A stretch of 64,000 nt of DNA from Marinobacter sp. F4218 (GTDB taxonomy: Bacteria; Pseudomonadota; Gammaproteobacteria; Pseudomonadales; Oleiphilaceae), in contig NZ_JAHZIL010000003.1 of the NCBI RefSeq assembly GCF_019443085.1, positions 2,108,001-2,172,000 of the forward strand, written 5' to 3'. The notes beneath the pieces were generated by a model. The model was not told the DNA's origin and did no database searches. It saw nothing but the letters and a program-made list of their open reading frames with translations. Both the position numbers and the translations under genes were made by a program. Every line of letters starts with the position of its first letter. Position 1 is the first letter of the stretch. This document shows, in pieces, positions 37,911 through 47,689 of the stretch.

Positions 37911-40900
37911 GGCGCAGGAAGGGCATCATCGGGTTCTTCGTCCATCACCGGGTGGCTGCAAACCTGGTGATGCTGATGATGCTGCTCGGTGGCGCGCTGG
38001 CGCTGACCCGGATGAATATCCAGTTTTTCCCCACCTTTGCCCTGGACGTGGTGAGTGTCCGCGTGGTCTGGAGCGGTGCCTCGGCCGAGGACGTGGAGCA
38101 GGGAATTACCGACCCGCTCGAACAGCGGTTGCGCAGTATTAATGGTCTGAAAAAGATGACCTCCACCTCAGCCCAGGGCATAGCTTCCATCACCCTGGAA
38201 TTCCACGAGGGCACCAACCCGATACAGGCCCTGGACGATGTGGGCCAGAAGGTGGACGAATTCACCAACCTGCCGGCCGATGCCGAGGAGCCCCAGGTTA
38301 CCCGGGTCGAACGCTACGAACCGGTGGCCCGGTTGCTCGTCTACGGTGATGTCGCGCGCAGTGAACTGCGGGCGCTGAGTTACCGGTACGAAGACGAGTT
38401 GCTGGAACGCGGCATAGACCGCGTGGCAATCACCGGGCTGCCGGAACAGCAGATCAGCATCGCCGTTCCCGTGGAGCGCCTGGAAACCCTGGGCCTTTCG
38501 TTGGAGCAGGTTGCCGATCGGGTGGCCTCCATCTCCCGGGACTTGCCGGCGGGGATGATGGCGCAGCAGGACGCCACCCGGGAGTTGAGGGCGGTGGAAC
38601 AGCGGCGGTCACCCCAGGCGTTCGAGAGCATTCCGGTGCTCAGTGGCGACCGGGTCCAGTTGCGGCTGGGCGATATCGCCATCATCCGGCAGGAGACGCG
38701 GGACAATCAGATTACCCTTACCCGGAACGGCCATCCGGCCGTGGAACTGCTGTTGCAGCGGGCCGAGAACGGCAATTCGCTGGCCGCCGCCGAGGTGTTG
38801 GATGAGTGGATCAGGGAAACCCGGCCGACCCTGCCGCCGTCATTGGAACTGGAAGTGTACGACCAGACCTGGCAGCTGCTGAACGATCGCATCTCACTGC
38901 TGGTGAAAAACGGTCTTGGCGGCCTGGTGCTGGTGGTGTGCCTGTTGTACCTGTTTCTTCCCGGGCGCGTGGCCCTGTGGGTGGCCATCGGTATTCCCAC
39001 GGCGTTCCTGGCATCCATGGCGGTGCTCTGGGGCATCGGCGGTTCCATCAACATGATCTCCCTGTTTGCGCTGATCATGGCGCTGGGGGTGATCGTTGAC
39101 GATGCCATCGTGGTGGGCGAAGACGCCGACGCCCACGCCAGGATGGGCGAGGACCCGATCTATGCCTCCGAAGGCGCGGCCAAACGCATGGTGTGGCCGG
39201 TGCTGGCGTCCTCGCTGACCACTGTGGCGGCGTTCATGCCCCTGCTGGTGGTCGGCGGTGTGATCGGGAACATTCTGGGGGACATCCCTACGGTGATGAT
39301 CTGTGTCCTGGTGGCTTCGCTGCTGGAGTGCTTCATCGTTCTGCCCGCGCATCTGCGTCATGCCTTTGTCGTGCGGCCCGCCAAATCCCGGACCCCCGAG
39401 CCAGCCGCTCCGGCCCGAAACCCGGTTGCCCGGCTGCGGGCGGGCTTCGAACGGCGTTTTGACCAGTTCCGGCAAGGCGGCTTTCGCCGCTTTTCCCTGC
39501 TCAGCCTGAAGCACCGGGGCATGACGCTGGCCGGGGCGCTGGCGTTGTCGCTATTGACCGTTGGGCTACTGGCCGGCGGTCGCCTTGGCTTCAATTTCTT
39601 TCCAACACCCGAACCCTCGATTTTCTACGCCAACGCCAGCTTTGTTGCCGGTACCGACCAGGGCACGGTGGATCGGTTCCTGGCGGACATGCGCAAAGCC
39701 CTGAACGACACCGAGTCCGCCCTCGGCGGCGACCTGATCCTGCATGCGGTGACCACACGCGGGGCCACCCTGGGGGCCGAGGGCCGGTCCCGGAACGGCG
39801 ATGAACTCGGTGCCATGATGATTGAGCTGGTGCCCTCCGGCCAGCGGTCGGTCCGGAACCCCGAATTTATCAACGAATGGCGCAGTCGCCTGCGTCTGCC
39901 GGCCGGCCTCGATAACCTGAGCATCTCGGAGCGGCAGGCGGGGCCCCCGGGCCGGGACGTTAACGTGCGTCTGACCGGTGACGATGCCGAGAGTCTGAAA
40001 GCGGCAGCCGAGGAACTGTCCCAGGCGCTGGCCACCCTGCCCGGTGTGCTCGATGTCGAAGATGACATGCCCTGGGGCCGGGAACAGCTGATCTATCAGG
40101 TCAGCGCCTATGGCGAGGCGCTCGGGCTGACGACCGCCGAACTCGGCCGGCAGCTGCGAGCAGCCTTTGACGGCCGCATCGCCCAGATCTATCAGGACGG
40201 CCGGGATGAAGTCGAGGTTCGGGTGCAACTGCCCCGGTACCAGCGGGAGCACCTGTCCACCCTGTCGCGGATGACGGTGCGGGTATCGGATGGCCGTTTC
40301 GTGCCCCTGTCCCAGGTTATGAACCTCGATCACCGGCAGGGCTTTCAGGCGCTCCGGCACGCCGATGGCAAGCTGTCGGTGGAGGTTACCTCGGGGCTCA
40401 ACACCCGGGTCAGTACCACCGACCAGATTCTGGACAGCCTTCAGGCCGAAGCCCTTCCGGACATCGCCAGCCGCTTCAATGTCCGGTACAGCTTTGAAGG
40501 CCGGGCCGCGGATCAGCGGGAAACCCTGGCCGACATGAGGACCGGGCTGACGATTGGTCTCGGCCTGATGTACGTGGTGCTGGCCTGGGTGTTTGCGTCC
40601 TGGAGCCTGCCGTTGATCGTGATGGCCATCATTCCCTTCGCCCTCGTGGGCGCCTTGCTGGGCCACTGGCTGATGGGGCTCCAGCTCACCATCCTGTCCC
40701 TGTTCGGGTTGTTCGGTCTGTCCGGAATTGTGGTCAATAACGCGATTATCCTCGTAGCCTTCTACAATCAGCAGCGGCAGAAAGGGCTTGGCATCACCGA
40801 CGCATTGAACGAGGCGGCGGTGCAGCGGGTCCGGGCTGTGTTGCTTACTTCGCTGACCACCATTGGCGGGCTGTTGCCGCTGCTGTTTGAAACCTCGTTG

Positions 40901-41071
40901 CAGGCCCAGTTCCTGATTCCCATGGCGACCTCGATCGCCTTTGGGCTGGGGCTGTCGACGTTGCTGGTTCTGTTGGTCATTCCGGCATTGCTGTCGTGGA
41001 TGGAGCAGTTCCGGGAATGGCGGGCGCAGCGGCATGGCGAGACGGCAACGCCTCTGGGGGCAGAAGACTGA
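37907..41071 (+). CDS. RND-family efflux pump (second pair)
   Basis: A 1,054-residue RND transporter. TM4 keeps Asp-Asp (GVIVDDAIVVGED), while the TM10 position of AcrB Lys940 is Asn in GIVVNNAIILVAF, a variant common in environmental RND subfamilies but notable because the lysine is part of the classic proton relay. It is followed after 14 bp by the ABC ATPase, so the RND and ABC genes may share a transcript. Confidence 0.87.
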   Translation: MRRRKGIIGFFVHHRVAANLVMLMMLLGGALALTRMNIQFFPTFALDVVSVRVVWSGASAEDVEQGITDPLEQRLRSINGLKKMTSTSAQGIASITLEFHEGTNPIQALDDVGQKVDEFTNLPADAEEPQVTRVERYEPVARLLVYGDVARSELRALSYRYEDELLERGIDRVAITGLPEQQISIAVPVERLETLGLSLEQVADRVASISRDLPAGMMAQQDATRELRAVEQRRSPQAFESIPVLSGDRVQLRLGDIAIIRQETRDNQITLTRNGHPAVELLLQRAENGNSLAAAEVLDEWIRETRPTLPPSLELEVYDQTWQLLNDRISLLVKNGLGGLVLVVCLLYLFLPGRVALWVAIGIPTAFLASMAVLWGIGGSINMISLFALIMALGVIVDDAIVVGEDADAHARMGEDPIYASEGAAKRMVWPVLASSLTTVAAFMPLLVVGGVIGNILGDIPTVMICVLVASLLECFIVLPAHLRHAFVVRPAKSRTPEPAAPARNPVARLRAGFERRFDQFRQGGFRRFSLLSLKHRGMTLAGALALSLLTVGLLAGGRLGFNFFPTPEPSIFYANASFVAGTDQGTVDRFLADMRKALNDTESALGGDLILHAVTTRGATLGAEGRSRNGDELGAMMIELVPSGQRSVRNPEFINEWRSRLRLPAGLDNLSISERQAGPPGRDVNVRLTGDDAESLKAAAEELSQALATLPGVLDVEDDMPWGREQLIYQVSAYGEALGLTTAELGRQLRAAFDGRIAQIYQDGRDEVEVRVQLPRYQREHLSTLSRMTVRVSDGRFVPLSQVMNLDHRQGFQALRHADGKLSVEVTSGLNTRVSTTDQILDSLQAEALPDIASRFNVRYSFEGRAADQRETLADMRTGLTIGLGLMYVVLAWVFASWSLPLIVMAIIPFALVGALLGHWLMGLQLTILSLFGLFGLSGIVVNNAIILVAFYNQQRQKGLGITDALNEAAVQRVRAVLLTSLTTIGGLLPLLFETSLQAQFLIPMATSIAFGLGLSTLLVLLVIPALLSWMEQFREWRAQRHGETATPLGAED

Positions 41072-41085
41072 GGGCGGAATGATGC

Positions 41086-41769
41086 ATGCAGGATGAACTG
41101 CTACGAGTTCGTGGACTGGCCAAGCATTTTGACAGTGGGACCGAACGGGTGCCGGTACTCTCGGACATCGACCTGACTCTGGGCGGTGGTGGGTCCCTGG
41201 CCCTGATGGGTCGCTCGGGCTCCGGCAAGAGTACCTTGCTGAACCTGCTGTGCGGACTGGAGCAACCGGACGCCGGCGTGATCTCGGTGTGTGGCGAACT
41301 CTTTAATGGCCGGCAGCCCCGGAACGGGCGCGGGGACAGCCGGCGATGGGCGGACCTGCGTTGCCGGCACATTGGCGTGGTGTTTCAGGAAGCCAACCTG
41401 ATGCCTGCCATGTCGCTGCTGGATAATGTGCGCCTCAGGGCTGGCCTGGCGGGTCAGGACCCCGATGACTGTTCGGCCTGGCTGGAGCGTCTGGAGATTG
41501 GCGAGCTCGCCGGGCGGTATCCGGACCAGGTTTCCGGTGGCCAGCGCCAGCGGGCAGCCCTCGCCATGGTGTTTGCCATGCAGCCCGCCCTGGTGCTGGC
41601 CGACGAACCCACCGGCAGCCTCGACCGGCACACCGCGGACGACGTCGCCGATGAGTTGTTCCGGCTTCAGGCAAAAACCGGCTGCGCCCTGATTCTGGCG
41701 ACTCACGATGCCGAGCTGGCTGCCCGTTGTGAACAGCGCCTGGACCTTGCCCATACGGCTCCGGCCTAG
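41086..41769 (+). CDS. LolD-like ABC transporter ATPase (AttE-like)
   Basis: A 227-residue MacB/LolD-class ATPase. Walker A is GRSGSGKST, the signature VSGGQRQRAAL, Walker B VLADEPTGSLD, followed by the His switch ATHDAE. It serves the FtsX-type permease that follows. The trio with an AttH-type lipoprotein matches the AttEFGH arrangement. A long loop rich in Arg and Gly (NGRQPRNGRGDSRRWADLR) before the Q-loop is somewhat unusual. Confidence 0.85.
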   Translation: MQDELLRVRGLAKHFDSGTERVPVLSDIDLTLGGGGSLALMGRSGSGKSTLLNLLCGLEQPDAGVISVCGELFNGRQPRNGRGDSRRWADLRCRHIGVVFQEANLMPAMSLLDNVRLRAGLAGQDPDDCSAWLERLEIGELAGRYPDQVSGGQRQRAALAMVFAMQPALVLADEPTGSLDRHTADDVADELFRLQAKTGCALILATHDAELAARCEQRLDLAHTAPA

Positions 41770-41773
41770 TCCC

Positions 41774-44059
41774 ATGAAGTTGTTCGCTGCGCTGCTGAGC
41801 CACTATCGCCGACACCCGCTCCAGTTACTGGCGCTGGCCGCCATGATGGTGGTGGCCAGCGCCTTGTGGACCGGTGTTAGCCACCTGACCAGTCAGGCCC
41901 GCGCCAGTCTGGGCCAGAGCGAACGGGCGGTGGCGGAACGTGCCCAGGTGGAACGCGTGGACGGCATGCCGGTGACGGTGGCGGATTTTGTCGCCCTGCG
42001 TCGGGCCGGGCACTGTGTCATGCCCTGGCTGGAGGTGGAACGTCCGGCCTCAACAGGCCGGGTGGTGGGTATCGATCCCCTGGCGGCCGCGTGCTTCGGA
42101 CAGCCTGCAGAGTCCTACCGGGGCTGGGACCAGCCGCTGAATGGCGAATCCTTCCTTGATATCCGGGAGGCGAAGAATCTTGCGGCCGCCGGAGATGGCG
42201 CCCGGGCGACCTTGTCGCTGTTGCTCTCGGGGCCGCCGGGTCAACCGGCATTGCCGGAGGCCTATCGCCGGGCGCCCTTTTCCCTGGGCCCCGATACCGG
42301 GGAGCTGGGCGAAAGCTTTTTGTTGAACCTGGACGCCCTCGGGGTTCTGGTATTGCTGATTACCGCCCTGTTGCTGCGCAGCGTGCATCAGCTGGGTCTG
42401 GCCCAGCGCCGGGACAGTTTTGCCCTGTTACACCGGTTTGGCGTGCCCGAACCGGCTGTTAGGCGGGCTCTGGTCATCGAGATTGTCCTGCTGGCGGCGG
42501 TGTGTGTGGTGCCGGGAGTGGCACTGGGCAGGCTGCTGGCCGGTGGCTTGGGCAGCGGGTTTGGTCAGGCGCTGGAGAGCCTGTTTGATGTTCCGCTTTT
42601 CGCCGGTCAGGGAAGCAGCTGGCTGACGCCGGTGCTGACCATGATGGCAGTGGTGCTGGCTGTATGCCTGGCCGATCAATTGCATTTCTCGGGGCGTCAG
42701 GTCATCAGGAGGCTTGCCGGCCAGGGTTACCGGGTAACCTTGCTCACCCTGGTGGCTGGGCTGGCGCTTGCGTTTGTCTCCTCGTCCCTGGCGTTGACCT
42801 TTGTGGCCATCGCGCTGGTGTTTGCCGGTGCCGGTGTACTGGCCCCCGGCCTCATAAGCGAATTGGCCCGACGGTGTGGCCGGGCGAGTGCGGCCCCGCT
42901 CACCCGCTGGCAGTGTGCAGAAATTGGCGTGCTTGCCCGCCGGCTGGCATTGCCACTGGTCGCCTTGCAGTTTGCACTGGCCATGGTGCTGGCGGTCCAG
43001 GCCCTGGTGACGGTGTTTGAGGCCACCTTTGATGATTGGCTTTCCCAGCGTCTGGCGGCGGACTATTTCATCGAGGTGCCTGCCGGCGCTGACAGCCTGG
43101 CCGCCGCTGACTGGCTGGAAACCCAATCGCCACTCGCCGGGAGCGGGCGGTGGCACCGGGTGGTCCGGGGCCGTGCCATCCTGCCGGCCGTCGACGGGTG
43201 GCCCGGGCAGACCGTGGATCTGTTTGCTCTCGGGCCCGTCAGCAACATGCTCGGGACCTGGCGTCTGCAGGCGGCAATAGATGCCCCCTGGGAGGCGTTC
43301 TCCCGGGGGCAGGGGATTATGGTCAACGAGCAGCTGGCCCGGCGCAGGCAGCTGTCCGTGGGGGATAGCCTGACGTTGGCCCTGGCTGGCGAACGCTGGA
43401 CAGCACCGGTGCTGGCAGTCTATCCGGATTACGGGCGGCCCGCCGGGGAGGTGCTGATCCACGCCGCGCAACTGCCGGCGGGCTTCCGTCCGGACGGTGA
43501 AAGCTTCGCCATCAGTCCCGACACGGCGGATCTGGATGCGGTGACCTCCGGCCTGAAGCGGGTCTGGCAGACCGAGACGTTGTCCCTTCGCGACAACGGG
43601 CGGATACGGGCCCTGGCCGACTCCGTCTTCGAGCAGACCTTTCTATTGACCCGCTCCATGACCGTCCTGACCCTGATTCTGGCAGCGATGGCGCTGCTGA
43701 TCATGGGCTGGGTGTTTTTCACGACCCGGGTCTGGTACTACCGGTTGCTGGCGGTGTGGGGGATGGGCCCGCGTGAGGTGGCCGGACAACTGGTCCGGCT
43801 GTCGGTGACCCTGACCATGAGCATCGCGGTGCTGGCGCTGCCGCTGGGCATCTGGCTGACCTGGGCGCTGGTGCATCGGGTCAACCCCCAGGCCTTTGGC
43901 TGGTCCCTGCCCATGGCGGTGTACCCGGAGTTCTGGTTCGAACTGGCCGGGCTCAGCCTGATTATCGGGCTCAGTATTGCCGCCCTCATGCGCCGCCAGC
44001 TTCGGCAGCCGGCGGCGATGCCGGTGTCCGCCAGTGGCCTGTCCGGGGGTGAACGATGA
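41774..44059 (+). CDS. FtsX-type ABC transporter permease (AttFG-like)
   Basis: A 761-residue inner-membrane protein with two FtsX/MacB-type permease parts, which looks like a fusion of AttF and AttG. Hydrophobic segments occur at the N-terminus, in the middle cluster about 195-440, and in three C-terminal helices. The periplasmic loops are large. MacB-like permeases do not pass substrates through the membrane but transmit force across it. I take ATG 41774, four bases after the ATPase stop; an earlier in-frame start lies inside that gene. Confidence 0.82.
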   Translation: MKLFAALLSHYRRHPLQLLALAAMMVVASALWTGVSHLTSQARASLGQSERAVAERAQVERVDGMPVTVADFVALRRAGHCVMPWLEVERPASTGRVVGIDPLAAACFGQPAESYRGWDQPLNGESFLDIREAKNLAAAGDGARATLSLLLSGPPGQPALPEAYRRAPFSLGPDTGELGESFLLNLDALGVLVLLITALLLRSVHQLGLAQRRDSFALLHRFGVPEPAVRRALVIEIVLLAAVCVVPGVALGRLLAGGLGSGFGQALESLFDVPLFAGQGSSWLTPVLTMMAVVLAVCLADQLHFSGRQVIRRLAGQGYRVTLLTLVAGLALAFVSSSLALTFVAIALVFAGAGVLAPGLISELARRCGRASAAPLTRWQCAEIGVLARRLALPLVALQFALAMVLAVQALVTVFEATFDDWLSQRLAADYFIEVPAGADSLAAADWLETQSPLAGSGRWHRVVRGRAILPAVDGWPGQTVDLFALGPVSNMLGTWRLQAAIDAPWEAFSRGQGIMVNEQLARRRQLSVGDSLTLALAGERWTAPVLAVYPDYGRPAGEVLIHAAQLPAGFRPDGESFAISPDTADLDAVTSGLKRVWQTETLSLRDNGRIRALADSVFEQTFLLTRSMTVLTLILAAMALLIMGWVFFTTRVWYYRLLAVWGMGPREVAGQLVRLSVTLTMSIAVLALPLGIWLTWALVHRVNPQAFGWSLPMAVYPEFWFELAGLSLIIGLSIAALMRRQLRQPAAMPVSASGLSGGER

Positions 44060-45141
44060 GATCCCGCCGGATTGTCGCGGCCCTTCTGCTACTGGTTGCG
44101 GGCTGTTCCGAGCCACCTGAGCAAGCCGGCTTTGCCGGACTCGCGGAGTCCGGGCAGAGTCCGGCGACGGTGCCGTTTCTGCAGCCGGAGCCGGGTGACC
44201 GCCTGACCTTCCCGGAGGATTTTGGCCCCCACCCGCAGCACCGTATTGAATGGTGGTACCTGACCGCGAACCTGGAAACCTCCGGGGGTGAGCCTCTCGG
44301 CCTGCAGTGGACCCAGTTCCGCCAGACCCTGGAGCCGAGACCGCCCACGCAGGCACCACCGCCCCCTTCGCGCTGGCCGCTGCAGGCGGCCTGGAAGGCC
44401 CATGGCGCGGTCAGTTGGACGGGGCAGCACCGTTTTGCCGAGAAGCTGGCCCGGGGGGACGTTGGCCACGCCGGAGCGACGGCCGAGCCATTCGAGGTCT
44501 GGCTGGATGACTGGCAACTGACCAGTGAGGGCGGCAGTGATGCATGGCGCTTGCAGGTGTCGGCTGCGGATTGGTCCTACGACCTGTCATTACGGGTGCA
44601 GGGTGAGCCGGTCGCCCATGGTGAGGCCGGTTTCAGCGCCAAGTCTGCCAGTGGCGAGGGGTCCATGTACTTCAGTCTGGTCGATATCGCGATTGAAGGA
44701 ACGGTAACCGTTGATGGGCAAACCCTGTCGGTCAGGGGCAAGGGCTGGTTTGATCGGGAATGGAGCAGCCAGTTGCTGAAAGCCGGGCAGCAGGGCTGGG
44801 ACTGGTTTGCCCTGCATCTGGATTCCGGGGACAAGCTCATGGCCTTCCGGTTGCGAGAAGGCGAGGGTGGGTTTGTCTCCGGCACATGGATTCCGGCGGC
44901 TGGTGAACCCGTAGCACTGGGCCCTGGCGACCTTATGCTGACGCCGGGAAGCTTGCGGGGCGATATGCCGACCCGGTGGCGGCTGCAAGTGCCGGACTAT
45001 GGAGTGGATCTGTCGGTGAAGGCTCCGCCGGGTGACTACCGGAACCGCGGGCAGTTCCCCTACTGGGAGAGTCCGGTGAGTGTCACCGGCAGCCACTCCG
45101 GCGAAGGCTACATGGAGCTGACCGGGTACGGCGGGGAGTAA
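44056..45141 (+). CDS. AttH/CrtC-like lipocalin-fold lipoprotein
   Basis: A 361-residue predicted lipoprotein (lipobox LLVAGC, Cys17) with the AttH/CrtC fold: IEWWYLTANLET, then a central QGWDWFALHLDSGDKLMAFRL segment and a FDREWSS motif. CrtC hydrates carotenoids; AttH members without carotenoid genes, as here, have unknown function and travel with FtsX-type ABC genes. It starts at the permease stop (ATGA) and its end overlaps the convergent Anbu gene by 34 bp. Confidence 0.82.
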   Translation: MRSRRIVAALLLLVAGCSEPPEQAGFAGLAESGQSPATVPFLQPEPGDRLTFPEDFGPHPQHRIEWWYLTANLETSGGEPLGLQWTQFRQTLEPRPPTQAPPPPSRWPLQAAWKAHGAVSWTGQHRFAEKLARGDVGHAGATAEPFEVWLDDWQLTSEGGSDAWRLQVSAADWSYDLSLRVQGEPVAHGEAGFSAKSASGEGSMYFSLVDIAIEGTVTVDGQTLSVRGKGWFDREWSSQLLKAGQQGWDWFALHLDSGDKLMAFRLREGEGGFVSGTWIPAAGEPVALGPGDLMLTPGSLRGDMPTRWRLQVPDYGVDLSVKAPPGDYRNRGQFPYWESPVSVTGSHSGEGYMELTGYGGE

Positions 45142-45872
45142 TCCGTCTTGCTGAGCGCCGGCGGCTCGAGTCCGACAAACAGATCCTGGATGCCCTGGTG
45201 CCACTGTTGCCTGAGCGTCTCGAAGTACGCGCAGTGCTCTTCGACCTGCTCGGTCAGGCAGGGCTTGAGGGCGTCCTTCCTGTAGATGGCGATATCGAGA
45301 GGCATCCCCACCGACAGGTTGCTCTTCATGGTGGAATCAAAGGAGATCAACGCGCACTGGTAGGCCCGGTCCAGCGGGGTGCGGAAATTGATGACCCGGT
45401 CCAGGATGGGTTTGCCATACTTGGATTCGCCGATCTGGAAATAGGGGGTCTCTTCGGTCGCCTCAATGAAGTTGCCTTCCGGGTAGATGTTGAACAGGCG
45501 CGGCGCCTCGCCCCTGATCTGACCACCCAGGATCAGTGAGCAGCTGAAATCCACGTGGTTCAGCTTGCCGTCCGGGTTGTCCCGCCGGATCACTTCGCGC
45601 ATGGTCTGGCCGACGATTTCGGCGGTCTCGAACATGGAGGCCGTGTTCAGCACGTTCGCCGCATCGGTGCCGACGCGGCGCTCCAGAAGGCTGATCACGC
45701 TCTGGCTGGTGGCGAGGTTGCCTGCGGACAACAGGACCAGTTCGCGTTCTCCGGGCTGCTCGAACACGTGCATCTTGCGAAAGGTGGAAATCTGGTCAAA
45801 GCCGGCATTGGTCCGGGAATCCGATGCGAACACCAGCCCGTCAGCCAGACGCATCGCTACGCAATAGGTCAT
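45108..45872 (-). CDS. anbu: Anbu, bacterial proteasome-like peptidase
   Basis: A 254-residue Ntn-hydrolase of the Anbu (ancestral beta-subunit) family. After Met removal Thr2 becomes the nucleophile (MTYCVAM); Asp18 and Lys33 stand where the proteasome has Asp17 and Lys33. Anbu forms helical or ring assemblies and may process peptides. ATG 45872 follows AGGAGGG. It ends the four-gene set ATP-grasp, alpha-E, transglutaminase, Anbu, an association described from comparative genomics. The N-terminal Met/Thr arrangement demands this start rather than an upstream codon. Confidence 0.88.
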   Translation of the reverse strand: MTYCVAMRLADGLVFASDSRTNAGFDQISTFRKMHVFEQPGERELVLLSAGNLATSQSVISLLERRVGTDAANVLNTASMFETAEIVGQTMREVIRRDNPDGKLNHVDFSCSLILGGQIRGEAPRLFNIYPEGNFIEATEETPYFQIGESKYGKPILDRVINFRTPLDRAYQCALISFDSTMKSNLSVGMPLDIAIYRKDALKPCLTEQVEEHCAYFETLRQQWHQGIQDLFVGLEPPALSKTDYSPPYPVSSM

Positions 45873-45968
45873 GAAGCCCTCCTGATAAGGCCCTTCTTCA
45901 GCAGCGTAGTCTAATCTCAACATCCGGCGAGGTGTGAGTGCTTTCTTGTCGCATTTTTGAGTTTTTTG

Positions 45969-46754
45969 TTACTGGCTTCCGGTGGCCTTGGTGACCCAGG
46001 CGGTGGTCTGCATGTGCTCGGTTCCACCGCCGCTGCGAACGCCCCGGACCGGTGCCGCATCGAGGTAGTCCAGGCCCACGGCCAGCTTGATGTGGCTTTC
46101 GGCCACGTTCAGGGTGTTGACCACGTCGAAGGTGTGCCAGTTGCTGCCGATCCAGGCTTCGGCCCAGGCGTGAGTGGCCACATGATCGTCGTTCGCGGAA
46201 TGAATGTAACCGCTGACGTACCGGGCCGGGACGCCGATGTGGCGGCAGCACGCCAGGAAAATATGGGTATGATCCTGACAGACACCGGCCCCCAGGTTGA
46301 AGGCTTCGCTGGCCGAGTGGGTGACCGTGGTGGCACCCGGCATGAAGGTGATGTGTTCAAGGAGATGTTTCATGAGCCGCACCAGGCTGCGCTTGTTGGC
46401 GGAGTACTGGCTGGCGAAATCCTTCAGGGCTTCGTCGGTCTCGGTCAGCGTCGTATGACGCAGGAAGACCTGGGGCGGGAAGGGCGAGTCGTCCCGGGTC
46501 AGTGGCTTGCCGGTCAGATCGACCACGCCTTCCGCCCTCAGGACAATTTCCGGGACCGCGTCGTGGAGCGTCATGATGGTCACCGGATTGCCAAACCCGT
46601 CCATCATCTGGCTGGTTTCACCCGGTGTGTGCAGGTGCCAGTCGTGGACCCGTTGCTGGGGCGTATTCCTGGGAATCAGCCGGATGTACTGGATGCTGTT
46701 CTGGACCGTGGTTTCGTAGGTGTATCGGGTTTCATGCTGAATCGTGAGTCTCAT
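45969..46754 (-). CDS. Transglutaminase-like cysteine protease of the Anbu cluster
   Basis: A 261-residue protein: N-terminal beta domain (MRLTIQHETRYTYE) and a papain-like transglutaminase core with Cys in GAGVCQDHTHIFLACCR, His in THAWAEAWI and Asp in FDVVNT, so the triad is complete. It may cut or join amide bonds of the predicted peptide product. Start ATG 46754 overlaps the alpha-E stop (ATGA). Confidence 0.88.
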   Translation of the reverse strand: MRLTIQHETRYTYETTVQNSIQYIRLIPRNTPQQRVHDWHLHTPGETSQMMDGFGNPVTIMTLHDAVPEIVLRAEGVVDLTGKPLTRDDSPFPPQVFLRHTTLTETDEALKDFASQYSANKRSLVRLMKHLLEHITFMPGATTVTHSASEAFNLGAGVCQDHTHIFLACCRHIGVPARYVSGYIHSANDDHVATHAWAEAWIGSNWHTFDVVNTLNVAESHIKLAVGLDYLDAAPVRGVRSGGGTEHMQTTAWVTKATGSQ

Positions 46755-47689
46755 TGTTTCCACCCCATGAAGTCGTTCCGGATCTGCCCGGCAATGCCCT
46801 GGATGCGCTCCAGAAAATCCACGAGATACTCATGCAGGCCCCGTTCGGCGATGTACTCCCGGTCGCCGTAGCGAATGTTAGCGTACAGGCTGGAGGCCAG
46901 TCGGCGGGAGCGCCGGGCGGTGTCGCTCTCGATCTCCTCCAGCAGGCTGGCGATTTCCTGCAGGCAGCCGCGCAGCGAACGGGGAACATCGGGCTCGAGG
47001 ATCAACAACTCGGCGACGTTCATCGGGTCCAGGTTGTGCCCGTAGGTGTTCTGGTAGGCTTCGAACGCGGCCAGCGAGTGCAGCACCGCCGTCCATTCGA
47101 AAAACGACTGGGTGGGATGTTCTTCCATCGCTTTCATGGCCATCACGTAACGGATGTCCAGGACCCGGGCGGTGGTGTCCGCGCGTTCGAGGAAGGTGCC
47201 CAGGCGCAGGAAGTGGAAGGCATCGTTGCGCAGCAGCGTGCCGTAGGCCGCACCCCGGAACATGTGGGAACGTTCCCGGACCCAGTCAAACACCGTGCTG
47301 GCATTGGATTCGCTGACGCCCCGCTGGCGCAACTCCTTCATTTCGAACCAGGCCTGGTTGATGCTTTCCCAGACGTCCGCGGACAGGTTGCCGCGGACAT
47401 GCAGTGCATTGTCGCGGGCACTGCGAATCATGGTGTACACGCTGGCGGGATGGCGATCATCCAGTACCAGGAAATCGATCAGGTTCTGGGGCGTTACTTC
47501 GTTGTAGTATTCAAAGAACATCTCCCGTGTGCCCGACACCAGGAGCGGAACGGAGAGCTGTTCGATCCGGTCTTCGGGCACGTCGATCAGGGCCATGGTC
47601 AGGCTGACATCAAGCAGTCGGGCCTGGCTTTCGGCCCGTTCCAGATAACGGGCCATCCAGAACAGGCTGGAGGCGGCGCGGCTCAGCAT
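46751..47689 (-). CDS. Alpha-E domain protein
   Basis: A 312-residue all-helical protein of the alpha-E family, starting MLSRAASSLFWMARYLERAE. Members are always linked to circularly permuted ATP-grasp enzymes and are thought to assist amide ligation or hold the growing peptide. It overlaps the ATP-grasp gene by seven bases, so the two are co-translated. No catalytic residues are known. Confidence 0.87.
   Translation of the reverse strand: MLSRAASSLFWMARYLERAESQARLLDVSLTMALIDVPEDRIEQLSVPLLVSGTREMFFEYYNEVTPQNLIDFLVLDDRHPASVYTMIRSARDNALHVRGNLSADVWESINQAWFEMKELRQRGVSESNASTVFDWVRERSHMFRGAAYGTLLRNDAFHFLRLGTFLERADTTARVLDIRYVMAMKAMEEHPTQSFFEWTAVLHSLAAFEAYQNTYGHNLDPMNVAELLILEPDVPRSLRGCLQEIASLLEEIESDTARRSRRLASSLYANIRYGDREYIAERGLHEYLVDFLERIQGIAGQIRNDFMGWKQ

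Noticed and set aside
44056..45141. Carotenoid 1,2-hydratase (CrtC)
   Set aside because: The fold is shared, but there are no carotenoid genes and it is a lipoprotein in an ABC operon, so AttH-like is the better name.
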